Shown: positions 53,814-62,054 of the stretch, in pieces
How positions within the stretch are numbered: the first letter of the stretch is position 1
Layout of the letters: each line of letters opens with the position of its first letter
NCBI RefSeq assembly: GCF_004005565.1
Contig: NZ_SADD01000002.1
Span: 372,001-436,000, forward strand
Length of the DNA: 64,000 bases
Reading direction: 5' to 3'
Source of the DNA: Lujinxingia sediminis
Lineage (GTDB): Bacteria; Myxococcota_A; Bradymonadia; Bradymonadales; Bradymonadaceae
The notes under the pieces: generated by a model
The model's database searches: none
Told to the model about the DNA's origin: nothing
The model's input: the letters and a program-made list of their open reading frames with translations, nothing else
Made by a program: the position numbers and the translations under genes

Positions 53814-54896
53814 ATGCAACGCATCATTTGCTCTTCCGAAATCCCCAAAACGCCTGCCTCCTTTCCTACCGATCGCCTCCAATGCCCCGAGGCACGCCCC
53901 TGGCGCGCCACTCTGGAACGCCTGCGCATCCTCACCGCCCGGCATACGGACCTCCCCTGCGAGTGCCCCCACCGCCTCGATCACCTCGCCATGGACGGGC
54001 CGCATCAACAACGATCGCTGCCGGCACTCATCCTCCGGCATGCCCGCGCCCTCTCGCCACCAGATCGCCACTGGCTCGCCGCCCTGACCACCGCCCACCT
54101 CGACCTCTTCACGATCGAGGGACTCGATGGCACCACCCCCATCGCCCGCCACATCCTTGACGATGCCCTCTATCCCCTTCTCGACTGGGAAGACGACCTT
54201 CCCCTTGCCCCCGGCCAACTTCTGGCCACTCGACAGGTACGCTCACCCTCCCATCCGGGCTGCCTGGCCACCTCTCCCATCCGCATCCCCCGCGCCCTGG
54301 CCGACGATCTCCTCGCCGCGCTCTGGCGTGCTCTGAGCAAAGGCCCCCACCGGAGCTGGCGCCCCTTTATGCGCGATCTCGGTGCCCGAATTCTCTTAAG
54401 CTACCTGCACGCCTCCCCTCCGACCGACCCGCAGGACACACCCATACCTTCGGCAGAGTGGGCCGCCCTGGAAGATGCCTTTCACCGTTTAGAGAGCGCC
54501 ATCTTCAACGGCCGGCTCTCCCCACGTCTGCCCGCCAACCTGGGTTTTGGCCGCCAGGCTCGCATCCTCGATCTTGCGCCAGGCCCCATCCTCCTTGTGC
54601 AACATCATGGCGGAAGCGCCGCCCGCTCCCCCTGGCTGCGCGCGCGCCGCGCTGACCCGCATCACCTCGACCCCGACGCCCTCGATGCCCTGCTCGACGC
54701 CGGTCTCAACCCCTCTGAGCAGGGTGCCATCATCGTCGAAGCCACCGACCTGCTCGGCCACCGTCGCGATCTTCAGGGAGACGACCTGCGCGCGCTCACC
54801 GCCGCCTGCCTCACCCTTCTCTCCCGCGCGCCCTTCTCCCGGACATCGGCTTCCACGCCGCCGCAACGTCAACACCCCACACACCGCGCAGCTTAA
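53814..54896 (+). CDS. Unknown protein
   Basis: 360 residues, no signal peptide. Composition is rich in Leu, Arg, Pro and His. Conserved-looking blocks are DWEDDLPLAPGQLLATRQ, RSWRPFMRDLGARILLSYL and DLAPGPILLVQHHGGS. No family recognised. The start is supported by AAGGAGG 7 bases upstream. The 200 bases upstream carry nothing else recognisable. It is convergent with the SUMF1-like gene, 4 bases apart. Confidence 0.5.
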   Translation: MQRIICSSEIPKTPASFPTDRLQCPEARPWRATLERLRILTARHTDLPCECPHRLDHLAMDGPHQQRSLPALILRHARALSPPDRHWLAALTTAHLDLFTIEGLDGTTPIARHILDDALYPLLDWEDDLPLAPGQLLATRQVRSPSHPGCLATSPIRIPRALADDLLAALWRALSKGPHRSWRPFMRDLGARILLSYLHASPPTDPQDTPIPSAEWAALEDAFHRLESAIFNGRLSPRLPANLGFGRQARILDLAPGPILLVQHHGGSAARSPWLRARRADPHHLDPDALDALLDAGLNPSEQGAIIVEATDLLGHRRDLQGDDLRALTAACLTLLSRAPFSRTSASTPPQRQHPTHRAA

Positions 54897-54900
54897 GCGC

Positions 54901-56142
54901 TCACCCATCGTAGGCGCACCGAAACCCCACATCGGTGCGCCGCGCGCTCGCTTTTCGTTCCACCCGAGCCGTGGTGCGCAACTCAAAGGGATTGCTCACC
55001 CAGCTCCCCCCGCGCACCGCTCCTAAAAGCGGGTCCTCACCCTCAACCCACTCGGCCACATTACCCGCCATCTCCCAGACCCCGGCCGGGCTCACGCCGC
55101 TCTCATAGCTTCCCACCGGCGCCGTCCACACATAGCCATCCAACGCCCCGGCCACCGGTCCGCCCACCACATCGCGCTCTCCCCAGTTCGCCGACTCGCT
55201 CTCCCAATGATCCCCCCACGGATACACCCCGCCATCGACGCCTCGCGCCGCCCGCTCCCATTGATCATGACTCGGCAACCCGCCTCCGGCCCACCCGCAA
55301 TACGCCCGAGCCTCATCCCGGGTCACACACACCACCGCACGCCCTTTCTCTTTGAGCACCCGCGGCACCCTCAGGCTGACCTGAAACCCCCGGGGCGTCC
55401 ATACCTCGCACCCCTCATAATCAATGGCCTCGCACCCGCCTTCATCCACACAGCGCTGGTACGCCTCCACGCTCACCTCGAGCCGGTCGATCGCGTACGC
55501 TCCCAACGCCACGGTGCGCTGCGGATACTCCCCGGCCAGAAGCTCCTCCTGCTCACAACGCTCCGGCTCATCGCGCTCAAGCTGATGACAGCTCAACATC
55601 ATAAAGGACTGCGCCTGCTCGCTGAGACCCCGAAGATATGGCCCCGCCTCAACCTCCACTCGCCCCGCCTCCCCGCGCGTTGACGGCTCTACCGCCCCCT
55701 CAACCACCGCCGCCCGCTCCAGGTACACCCAACTCATCCACGCCAGCGCCACACAGCACACCGCCGCCGAGGCCCACACCACCCCGCTGACGTCTCCGCT
55801 CCAACCCCGCAGTTCGCCATCCCCCCCACGTACACGCGCCTCATCCCTCTCCGAGGAATCCTCACCACGCTGCAGCCCCTCCCAGCGCGGAATCGCGCGC
55901 ATCCCCTCCATCACCGTGCGCGCCTCTTCGGCCGCCCACAGCCCGCTGCTGCTCGTATCGCCTGTGGCCGCGCGACGCGACGCCCCCCCCTGCCCCCCCT
56001 GGGACGCGCGACGCAACGGCGACATCCCCTCGCGCACCGTCTCGGCCGGTCGCATCCGATACCCGCACCGCCCACAAAACGGTGCCCCCGACGACTGCTC
56101 CGCCCCACACTCCGGGCAACTCACCTGACTGACTTCGCTCAT
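54901..56142 (-). CDS. Zinc-ribbon, membrane-anchored SUMF1/FGE-like protein
   Basis: 413 residues. The N-terminus has a zinc ribbon (CPECGAEQSSGAPFCGRCGY), then a disordered linker, one transmembrane helix at about 120-138, and a C-terminal SUMF1/formylglycine-enzyme-type fold (YAIDRLEVSVEAYQRCV, GLPSHDQWERAARG, GNVAEWVEG, RGGSWVSNPFELRTTARVER). The two active-site Cys of true formylglycine-generating enzymes are absent (SWVSNPFEL in their place), so it is unlikely to be a sulfatase activator; a ligand-binding or scaffolding role is more likely. Confidence 0.8.
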   Translation of the reverse strand: MSEVSQVSCPECGAEQSSGAPFCGRCGYRMRPAETVREGMSPLRRASQGGQGGASRRAATGDTSSSGLWAAEEARTVMEGMRAIPRWEGLQRGEDSSERDEARVRGGDGELRGWSGDVSGVVWASAAVCCVALAWMSWVYLERAAVVEGAVEPSTRGEAGRVEVEAGPYLRGLSEQAQSFMMLSCHQLERDEPERCEQEELLAGEYPQRTVALGAYAIDRLEVSVEAYQRCVDEGGCEAIDYEGCEVWTPRGFQVSLRVPRVLKEKGRAVVCVTRDEARAYCGWAGGGLPSHDQWERAARGVDGGVYPWGDHWESESANWGERDVVGGPVAGALDGYVWTAPVGSYESGVSPAGVWEMAGNVAEWVEGEDPLLGAVRGGSWVSNPFELRTTARVERKASARRTDVGFRCAYDG

Positions 56143-56309
56143 CGGCTCATCGCTTGCGCCCCTTAAGGCGACCGTCTACCATGCCGCCCGGCTTCCCGGG
56201 CACCTTCTGAGTTGTGTTCCCCTCCCGGGGCCTTCCTTCGGTCCGATGACCTTTGTAGAACCTGTCGATAGCTCGCGGCAACCGCCCACCTTATTTTTAG
56301 GAGCCTCTC

Positions 56310-56927
56310 ATGCGACGTTCACTGCGCGCCCTTTCCCTCGCCATCATCCTCGGCACCTCCTCGCTCGCCTGTGATAGCGAGCCCGCCGAGGAAGCCCCCG
56401 CCGAGGCCAGCGACCAGGCTCCCGCCGCTGATGAAGCCGCAGAAGAAGGCACCGAAACCGCCAACGAAACCGACGAAGAGAACATCGAAGAGCTCGCCAG
56501 CGGCCAGTGGGTCCAGAGCGATCTTTATGCGGTGCGTTTTCGCGTGCCCGGCGACTGGGACGTCCGTCGAACCGCCGAGGCCGTCTCCGCCACCGCTCCC
56601 GACGGCTCCACCACCGTGCTGCTCGCCGGCTCCGAATCCGACAACACCATCCAGGCCGCCATCAACGACCTCAAGACCGAAGTTGAATTCAAAGACATCA
56701 ACTTCGACAACAGCGGCCTGACCACCATCAACGGCATGCCCGGCACCCGCGGTACCGGCTCGGCCGTCATCGTCGAAAAAGATGGCGATCGCGAAATCCA
56801 ATTCCTCGGCTACGCCGTGCGCGTGGGCACCAACAACGTCACCCTGATGGTCTTCAGCGACGCCGCCATGTACGAAGCCCAGAAAGATGTCATCGACGGC
56901 ATCGCCCAGACCCTCACCCGTATCTAA
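56310..56927 (+). CDS. Lipoprotein, unknown function
   Basis: 205 residues. Signal peptide with lipobox SSLAC, then a Glu/Ala-rich linker of about 35 residues and a compact alpha/beta domain (SDLYAVRFRVPGDWDVRRTA... LGYAVRVGTNNVTLMVFSDA) resembling PsbP/DUF1795-type folds; this resemblance is weak. AGGAG lies 6 bases before the ATG. 63 bases separate it from the next gene. Confidence 0.7.
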   Translation: MRRSLRALSLAIILGTSSLACDSEPAEEAPAEASDQAPAADEAAEEGTETANETDEENIEELASGQWVQSDLYAVRFRVPGDWDVRRTAEAVSATAPDGSTTVLLAGSESDNTIQAAINDLKTEVEFKDINFDNSGLTTINGMPGTRGTGSAVIVEKDGDREIQFLGYAVRVGTNNVTLMVFSDAAMYEAQKDVIDGIAQTLTRI

Positions 56928-56990
56928 CTTCAACGAGGTGCATGCTACGCACGCCCCTCACCATCTCCAAAACGCACAAGGCACATCCCC

Positions 56991-57437
56991 ATGTCCGAAC
57001 TCTTTGCACGCATCAAAGACGACGTCAAAACCGCGATGAGGGCTCGTGATACCGAGCGCCTCAGCACCCTGCGCATGCTTCAGTCCACGATCAAAAATCA
57101 GGAAATCGATCTGAAGCGCCCGCTGACCGACGACGAAATCACCGACGTGCTGGCCACCGAGATTAAAAAGCGCCGCCAGTCCGCCGAAGTCTACGAATCC
57201 GGCGGACGCCCCGAGCTTGCCGAAAAAGAGCTCGAGGAGATTAAAGTCCTCCAGGATTACCTCCCCGCGCAGCTCTCCGACGAAGAGGCCGCCACCATCG
57301 TCGCCGATGCCATCGCCGAGGTTGGCGCCGAGTCCCGCAAAGACATGGGCAAGGTCATGGGCGTGGTCATCCCCAAACTCAAAGGCGTCTACGACACCTC
57401 CAAAGTCAAAGATCTGGTCCTGGCCAAACTCGGCTAA
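56991..57437 (+). CDS. GatB/YqeY domain protein
   Basis: 148 residues, a single YqeY domain: LFARIKDDVKTAMRARDTER, LRMLQSTIKNQEID, KKRRQSAEVYESGGRPELAE, DYLPAQLSDEE, GKVMGVVIPKLKG. It resembles the tail domain of GatB and is thought to bind tRNA or act in tRNA-dependent amidation, with no firm role. It is often found near rpoD/dnaG/rpsU in other bacteria, which is not the case here. It is followed by a terminator. Confidence 0.9.
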   Translation: MSELFARIKDDVKTAMRARDTERLSTLRMLQSTIKNQEIDLKRPLTDDEITDVLATEIKKRRQSAEVYESGGRPELAEKELEEIKVLQDYLPAQLSDEEAATIVADAIAEVGAESRKDMGKVMGVVIPKLKGVYDTSKVKDLVLAKLG

Positions 57438-57463
57438 GGGGTAGAACCTACCCTGACTTCAAG

Positions 57464-57498
57464 ACCCCCGCTCACCCCAGAGGTGGCCGGGGGTTTTT
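57464..57498 (+). terminator. Terminator after the YqeY gene
   Basis: ACCCCCG ... CGGGGGT with an inner CACC-CCAGA-GGTG stem, then T-run. It lies about 27 bases after the stop. Confidence 0.8.
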
Positions 57499-57504
57499 CG
57501 TTGA

Positions 57505-57892
57505 ACGCTCTCGATCGAACGCCTGGCACCCGATCTTCTGTACTCGATCGAACGCCTGGCACCCGATCTTCTGAACTCGATCGAACGCCTGGCACCCGAT
57601 CTTCTGACCTCGATCGAACGCCTGGCACCCGATCTTCTGACCTCGATCAAATGCCTGGCACCCGATCTTCTGACCTCGATCGAACGCCCGGCACCCGAGC
57701 TCGATCGAACGCCCGGCACCCGAGCTTCAGTACTCGATCGAATGCCTGGCACCCGATCTTCTGAACTCGATCGAACGCCTGGCACCCGATCTTCTGAACT
57801 CGATCGAACGCCTGGCACCCGATCTTCTGAACTCGATCGAACGCCTGGCACCCGAACTCCCGAACTCGATCGAACGCCTGGCACCCGACATC
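57505..57892. repeat. Array with exact 33-bp period on the CGCCTGGCACCCG core
   Basis: Twelve copies of TCGATCGAACGCCTGGCACC plus CGATCTTCTGAAC. TCGATCG starts at 57511, 57544, 57577, 57610, 57643, 57676, 57701, 57734, 57767, 57800, 57833 and 57866: ten of the eleven steps are 33 bp, one is 25 bp. It lies between convergent genes. No unique spacers, so not CRISPR. Confidence 0.9.
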
Positions 57893-57910
57893 CCCCCCTG
57901 ATTAAAACGA

Positions 57911-58432
57911 TCAGTGCATGCCGTCGTCACCGAAGTCCGGCGTCCGGAAACCGACCTCATCGAGCAACCCGAAGATCTCGGAGGTGCACTTTAAGCCGCT
58001 CGACGGAAACTGAATCCCGCTCCCCTCAAAACGCGCCAGAAACAAAATAGGATCGGCCCCCCGCGTATACCCCAGCTGCACCAGCGTGGCCTCCGGGATG
58101 AACTCATCGCGCGAGATATGAATCCGCTCCCCCAGCACATACAACCCCTCCGGCTTGAGCGGAGTGAGCGTGGAGACGTAGGCCGGATCGCGGATCAGAT
58201 AGCCCTTCTCATGAAAACTCCACCGGTTATGCGCGTTGGCCGCCGGAAGCAGCAGGAGCGGCGGTCCCTGCTGAGAGTGGTTATGAAAATACACCAGCAG
58301 GTTCTCCCGAACCCACTGCTCTTTGCCGGGCAGAGCCTCGGTGGTGCGGTACAACCCGCAGGGGGGTAGACTTACATGCATCAGCTTGGTTCTCGCGTCA
58401 GAGGCATCCAGGCGGGCTTTAACGTCCACCAC
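57911..58432 (-). CDS. Unknown small protein
   Basis: Up to 173 residues, soluble, with Pro-rich N-terminal part and TSLYVLGERIHISRDE-like beta segments; in the actual frame the clearest block is EGLYVLGERIHISRDEFIPE. No family recognised. Starting at GTG 58432 makes it overlap the stop of the upstream 392-residue gene by 14 bases, suggesting an operon; an ATG at 58381 is the alternative. The end faces the 33-bp repeat array. Confidence 0.55.
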   Translation of the reverse strand: MVDVKARLDASDARTKLMHVSLPPCGLYRTTEALPGKEQWVRENLLVYFHNHSQQGPPLLLLPAANAHNRWSFHEKGYLIRDPAYVSTLTPLKPEGLYVLGERIHISRDEFIPEATLVQLGYTRGADPILFLARFEGSGIQFPSSGLKCTSEIFGLLDEVGFRTPDFGDDGMH

Positions 58433-59597
58433 GCTTGTTGACCAGCGTCTTGGCCATGCGTTGGACCTGGTGGGAGACGTTTCGATTGCGCGTTAAATCA
58501 CGCAGCTCTTTGGTGCGAAGATGGTTCAAAAAGCTCATCACATCGCTGAGCGGTGTCTTCGGGTTCATCGTCAGACTGACCATCACATCGTAATGCCGCG
58601 TCCAATCGCGGTTCATCGCGATGTATTTAATGACACCCTCGGGAATCGATTTATTCGAGGCCAGCTGCCGAATATCCGCCGGGCGCAACCGCGGTGAGCG
58701 AATCGCCGCCAGGTGCACAAGTTTGTTGGAGTCTCGCACCAGGATGTTAATCGCCTCCTTGCTTCCCACCGACGCCAGGCGGATCTTCTGCGAGAGGTTC
58801 ATCTGCGCAATCTGGCTGTAGAGGCTGCCCTTACGACGGCGCTCCTCAACAACCTCGTCCTCCTCATCCTCATCGTCGCCCATCAGCTCGCGTTGCATCC
58901 GCTCCCGCTCCGAGCGGGTCAGACTCGGATCATCGAGCTTCGAGAGCATCGCCTCCTCGGACTTGCGACGGGTCTGCTCCTGCTGCAACACCCCGGCAAA
59001 GGCCTCATCATCGAGTCCGCCCTCACTGCTCAGCGGCTCCCCGCTGCGCAACGCCTCCTCAAGCCCGGGAAGCCCCGACAGGTTCACGTCGTTGCGCCTG
59101 GCGAGATCGATGAGTTTATCGACCGTTGCCATCCGCGCACGCGTATTGGTGTAGAGCGCCTCAATGATCGCCGGGCTGCGCAAGACCCGCACCTGATTGT
59201 TGGCGATGATCTCGCACACCTCCGCGCTGGCCTCCTGGGCCAGGCGCACGATCGTGCGGTCATCCGTCGCCTTGTTGAGCGCAATGGCCTGCGCCACCGG
59301 CTCACTCGCTCGAAGCTCCGCCACCCAGTCAAGCACACCGGCCGGCTGATCGGCCTGCAACGCCGGCAACAACACCGCCTCGGGCATCCCGTCGAGCGCC
59401 TCGGTGACGGCCGGCGCCAGCGCCCCGTCAAAATGCAGCTGATAAAACACCCGAATCAACTGATCCGGCGGTGCCGGCACCATCCCGCGCGCCGCCATCA
59501 TCTTCATCGGCGCCGGTGCCTGCGGCCCCACATGCGTTCGCAGATTCGGTGCAAAACTCTCCAGCGCCAGCGGCTGGCGTTCAAACTCCTCACTCAT
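58419..59597 (-). CDS. Unknown helical protein, HEAT-like
   Basis: 392 residues, no signal peptide. The N- and C-terminal parts contain short helix-pair units (ASAEVCEIIANNQVRVLRSP; SNKLVHLAAIRSPRLRPADI; MVSLTMNPKTPLSDVMSFL) like leucine-rich variants of HEAT repeats. An acidic break (GDDEDEEDEVVEERRRK) lies near 238-254. Such arrays usually bind proteins. Same-strand neighbour downstream overlaps by 14 bases. The protein is plainly coding; its role is unknown. Confidence 0.65.
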   Translation of the reverse strand: MSEEFERQPLALESFAPNLRTHVGPQAPAPMKMMAARGMVPAPPDQLIRVFYQLHFDGALAPAVTEALDGMPEAVLLPALQADQPAGVLDWVAELRASEPVAQAIALNKATDDRTIVRLAQEASAEVCEIIANNQVRVLRSPAIIEALYTNTRARMATVDKLIDLARRNDVNLSGLPGLEEALRSGEPLSSEGGLDDEAFAGVLQQEQTRRKSEEAMLSKLDDPSLTRSERERMQRELMGDDEDEEDEVVEERRRKGSLYSQIAQMNLSQKIRLASVGSKEAINILVRDSNKLVHLAAIRSPRLRPADIRQLASNKSIPEGVIKYIAMNRDWTRHYDVMVSLTMNPKTPLSDVMSFLNHLRTKELRDLTRNRNVSHQVQRMAKTLVNKRGGR

Positions 59598-59694
59598 TGA
59601 GCGTCCCGGTCCTTAAATAATGCGTTCCCAGAGGGCTTTGGATTGCTACCTCCACCTTAAGTGCGCCCCCTACCTTTGGCAACGCGCCTTCCTC

Positions 59695-59795
59695 GTTCAA
59701 GCGCCTGGCACCCGCGCGACTCGATGAGATGCGATCGCCTGGCACCCCTGCTTTGCGAGCATGTTCGAACGCCTGGCACCCGAACATCGGCCCCC
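59695..59795. repeat. Short cluster of GCCTGGCACCCG cores
   Basis: Three copies (CGCCTGGCACCCG at about 59702, 59737 and 59770) with dissimilar spacers, in the gap between the HEAT-like gene start and the MYXO-CTERM-like gene end. A minor member of the window-wide family. Confidence 0.7.
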
Positions 59796-59810
59796 CGAAT
59801 AACTCCGATA

Positions 59811-61172
59811 TCATTCCTCCCGACCACGCCTTCTTGCCCCTGCAAACATCCCCACCAGCACCCACCACCACAAACGCTCCGGCGCACCACCGCCTCCTGC
59901 GACCACACACCCTCCCTCACCACCTCCATCTGCACCGGTGCCAGGCGACCGAACCGTCTCCTCCACCTCCAGCCGAAACTCCCTCAAGCTCTCATCGACC
60001 GAGATATACGTCAGCACCACCGGCTCACCATCCGCCCCGCTCACAAGCCCCAACTCCACGCCCACGGCCAACCTCTCCCAGTACCCCACCGCCAACCTCT
60101 CGCCATCATCCACGCTCCGAAGCTCAAGCACCCGCTGCCCGTCCGAGGCCTGCCGCAACGCGGCAATATAACCGGCCCCCACCCACCCCCGCGCCACGTC
60201 ACTCAGCGGCACCCACCGACCCTCAAGCTCGCCATCAAACTCCAGCTCACGATCGAAGATCACCTCCCCCTCCCGCACCCGCGTCACACCGCTGACTGCC
60301 TCCCCCCGCACCCGCCAGAACACCACCACCGAACCATCGTCGAGCGTCCGCACACCTCCCACCACCTCGCGCCTCTCCCACGCGTCAATCGACGGTGAAA
60401 AGCTCTGCCAGCCTCCCGCACCGTCATAACTCCAGAGCTGCCTCCCCACCCCCTGCAGCTCCTTGAGCGTCACCCAGAACCCACCCGACGTATCGGCAGC
60501 AACATCATCGATCACCTCCCCCTGCCCCCCCTCCGGACGCGCTCCCACCACCATCACCTGGCCATCATCCACATTCACACCGTGCAGCTGCACCGTCTCC
60601 CGCAGACGCCCCCCCACTGACTCCTGCGCCTGAGTGAGCACCGCCACCATGCCGCTCACCGCATCAAAGGCCATCCCCCGCCCGGTCGCTTCCCACGCCC
60701 CCACATAGTCCTCATCCTCGGCAATCTGGCGATCTTCCACCGCCCAGACCTCCTCCCCGCTGCGCGCAATCCGCGCCACAAAACCCGTGGCCAGCCCCGC
60801 CGGAAGATCCATCCGATCCCCGCGCACCACAAACCCCGCCCCCCCGGGAAGCACGAACGCATCTTCACAGCGCGAGGGCGCTCCGGCCCGACGGTACCCA
60901 TAGCTCAACGCCTCATCCTCATACGCGACCACCACCACACAACGGGACTCGAGCTCCTCGCCCGCACTCATCACCAGCAGTGTGGTGCCCTGACCATCGT
61001 CGCGCACCTGTGCAAGCCGCGGATCCACTCCGGTGGGCGCATCCCAACTTCGCAGCGAACGCGAGCTCAGCTCCTGCGCGCCGGCCACACTGCCCACCAG
61101 CATCACTGCTGCCAGCGCCACACCCCACACCCCGGCTCGCCATCTCGCCAGATTGATCTGCCCTGCCACCAT
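59811..61172 (-). CDS. Secreted beta-rich protein with MYXO-CTERM-like C-terminus
   Basis: About 453 residues. Signal peptide GVWGVALAAVMLVGSVAGAQ. The middle is beta-rich with repeated WxxxD-type segments, possibly a propeller, no family assigned. The C-terminus reads GGEGGCVVAGGGG, then WWWVLVGMFAG and RRRG: a Gly-Cys, a hydrophobic span and an Arg cluster, the three-part layout of MYXO-CTERM sorting signals. The ATG at 61172 has AGGGGA 6 bases upstream; an upstream in-frame ATG (61214) lies inside the preceding terminator and is unlikely. Confidence 0.72.
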   Translation of the reverse strand: MVAGQINLARWRAGVWGVALAAVMLVGSVAGAQELSSRSLRSWDAPTGVDPRLAQVRDDGQGTTLLVMSAGEELESRCVVVVAYEDEALSYGYRRAGAPSRCEDAFVLPGGAGFVVRGDRMDLPAGLATGFVARIARSGEEVWAVEDRQIAEDEDYVGAWEATGRGMAFDAVSGMVAVLTQAQESVGGRLRETVQLHGVNVDDGQVMVVGARPEGGQGEVIDDVAADTSGGFWVTLKELQGVGRQLWSYDGAGGWQSFSPSIDAWERREVVGGVRTLDDGSVVVFWRVRGEAVSGVTRVREGEVIFDRELEFDGELEGRWVPLSDVARGWVGAGYIAALRQASDGQRVLELRSVDDGERLAVGYWERLAVGVELGLVSGADGEPVVLTYISVDESLREFRLEVEETVRSPGTGADGGGEGGCVVAGGGGAPERLWWWVLVGMFAGARRRGREE

Positions 61173-61195
61173 CCTCATTCCCCTGCTCAACCCAT

Positions 61196-61227
61196 AAAAA
61201 AAGCTCGCCGGCATAGCGCCGACGAGC
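61196..61227 (-). terminator. Terminator of the acireductone dioxygenase gene
   Basis: Minus strand: GCTCGTCGGC, 5-base loop, GCCGGCGAGC, then seven T. It lies 70 bases after the mtnD stop. Confidence 0.9.
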
Positions 61228-61296
61228 TCTTATCATAACCTCATCCCCCCCGAGGGAAACCCGCGAAGTCGCCCACACAAGCCTCCCCCGAGAAAC

Positions 61297-61812
61297 TCAC
61301 TCGCGATAATGCGCCACCCAGCCGTCCTTCGACTCAAACACACGGATGCAGGTGATCGTCTTATCCTCGCACAGGTCAAACCAGTGCCAGGTCCCCTCCG
61401 GCACCACCAGAAGATCGCCAGGATGCACTTCCACATCAAAGACCTTGTCGTCTTCGCTGTGAATCGTGAACACCCCGCGACCATCGACCACAAAACGCAC
61501 CTCATCCTCGGTGTGCTCATGCTCCTTGTCGAACTTCGCCAGCAGCGTATCCAGGTTCGGCGTCTCGGGCGTCAGCGCGATCACGTCGGCCGACTGATAG
61601 CCTCCACGCTCTTTGAGCGCGGCAATCTCGTCGGCGAACACTTTGAGGATGCGCTCCTGCTCGCTCTCGGCCTGCATCGCGCGAGCCTCCTCGGTGTGCA
61701 GCTTGGAGATATCCCAACGCTCGTAGCCCAGCCCGTACACCTTCACAAACGCGTCGATCGCCGCCGCGTCCGTCAACACCTCATCCGTCCCACGCACTCG
61801 CAACTCGGCCAT
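61297..61812 (-). CDS. mtnD: Acireductone dioxygenase (ARD), cupin
   Basis: 171 residues. It oxidises acireductone in the methionine salvage pathway; the bound metal decides whether the product is the keto acid precursor of methionine. Metal ligands: His, His and Glu in HEHTEDEVRF, and His in PEGTWHWFDL. AGGAGG is 6 bases before the ATG at 61812; a start 6 codons upstream lacks this. No other mtn gene is visible. Two stable hairpins lie in the leader. Confidence 0.9.
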   Translation of the reverse strand: MAELRVRGTDEVLTDAAAIDAFVKVYGLGYERWDISKLHTEEARAMQAESEQERILKVFADEIAALKERGGYQSADVIALTPETPNLDTLLAKFDKEHEHTEDEVRFVVDGRGVFTIHSEDDKVFDVEVHPGDLLVVPEGTWHWFDLCEDKTITCIRVFESKDGWVAHYRE

Positions 61813-61841
61813 CGCCTTCCTCCTGATCACATCGTTTATGA

Positions 61842-61881
61842 CCCGCTTATGCGGGCCGGGCGTCTTCGCATCAAAGACGCC
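61842..61881 (-). promoter_or_regulatory. Leader hairpins upstream of mtnD
   Basis: On the minus strand: GGCGTCTT-TGATGCG-AAGACGCC (61859-61881) followed by CCCGC-ATAA-GCGGG (61842-61855), about 30 bases before the start codon. They may regulate mtnD. I compared them by memory with SAM and SAH riboswitch signatures and they do not match. Confidence 0.4.
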
Positions 61882-61990
61882 GGTTAATCCCTATCACTCG
61901 GCTGGGTTTTACCTGCAGCAGCATCCTCGCCGCAAGCCATGCCCTCAAACTTTCAACGCCCTCCCTCTCTTCCCCGCAACACTCAAAATA

Positions 61991-62026
61991 AACGCGCCGC
62001 CGATACCCACCGACGACGCGTTTTTT
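61991..62026 (-). terminator. Hairpin between mtnD leader and lipoprotein gene end
   Basis: AACGCGCCGCCG and CGACGACGCGTT pair with G-U pairs, loop ATACCCAC. T-run on the plus side and a TTTATTTT tract on the minus side, so it could end the minus-strand lipoprotein gene, whose stop is 29 bases away. Confidence 0.7.
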
Positions 62027-62054
62027 CAATCCCTATTCACAGCGCACGCGCCGA

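Noticed and set aside
57459-57884. Possible protein with 11-residue repeats (VRSSSEDRVPG type)
   Set aside because: It is the translation of a 33-bp intergenic repeat; one 25-bp unit breaks the frame, and the same repeat core is clearly non-coding elsewhere.
61812-61990. SAM or SAH riboswitch upstream of mtnD
   Set aside because: A CGAGGA...GCTGC stretch recalls the SAH riboswitch, but the required closing CGAG/CTCG pairing is absent and the SAM-I core is not found.
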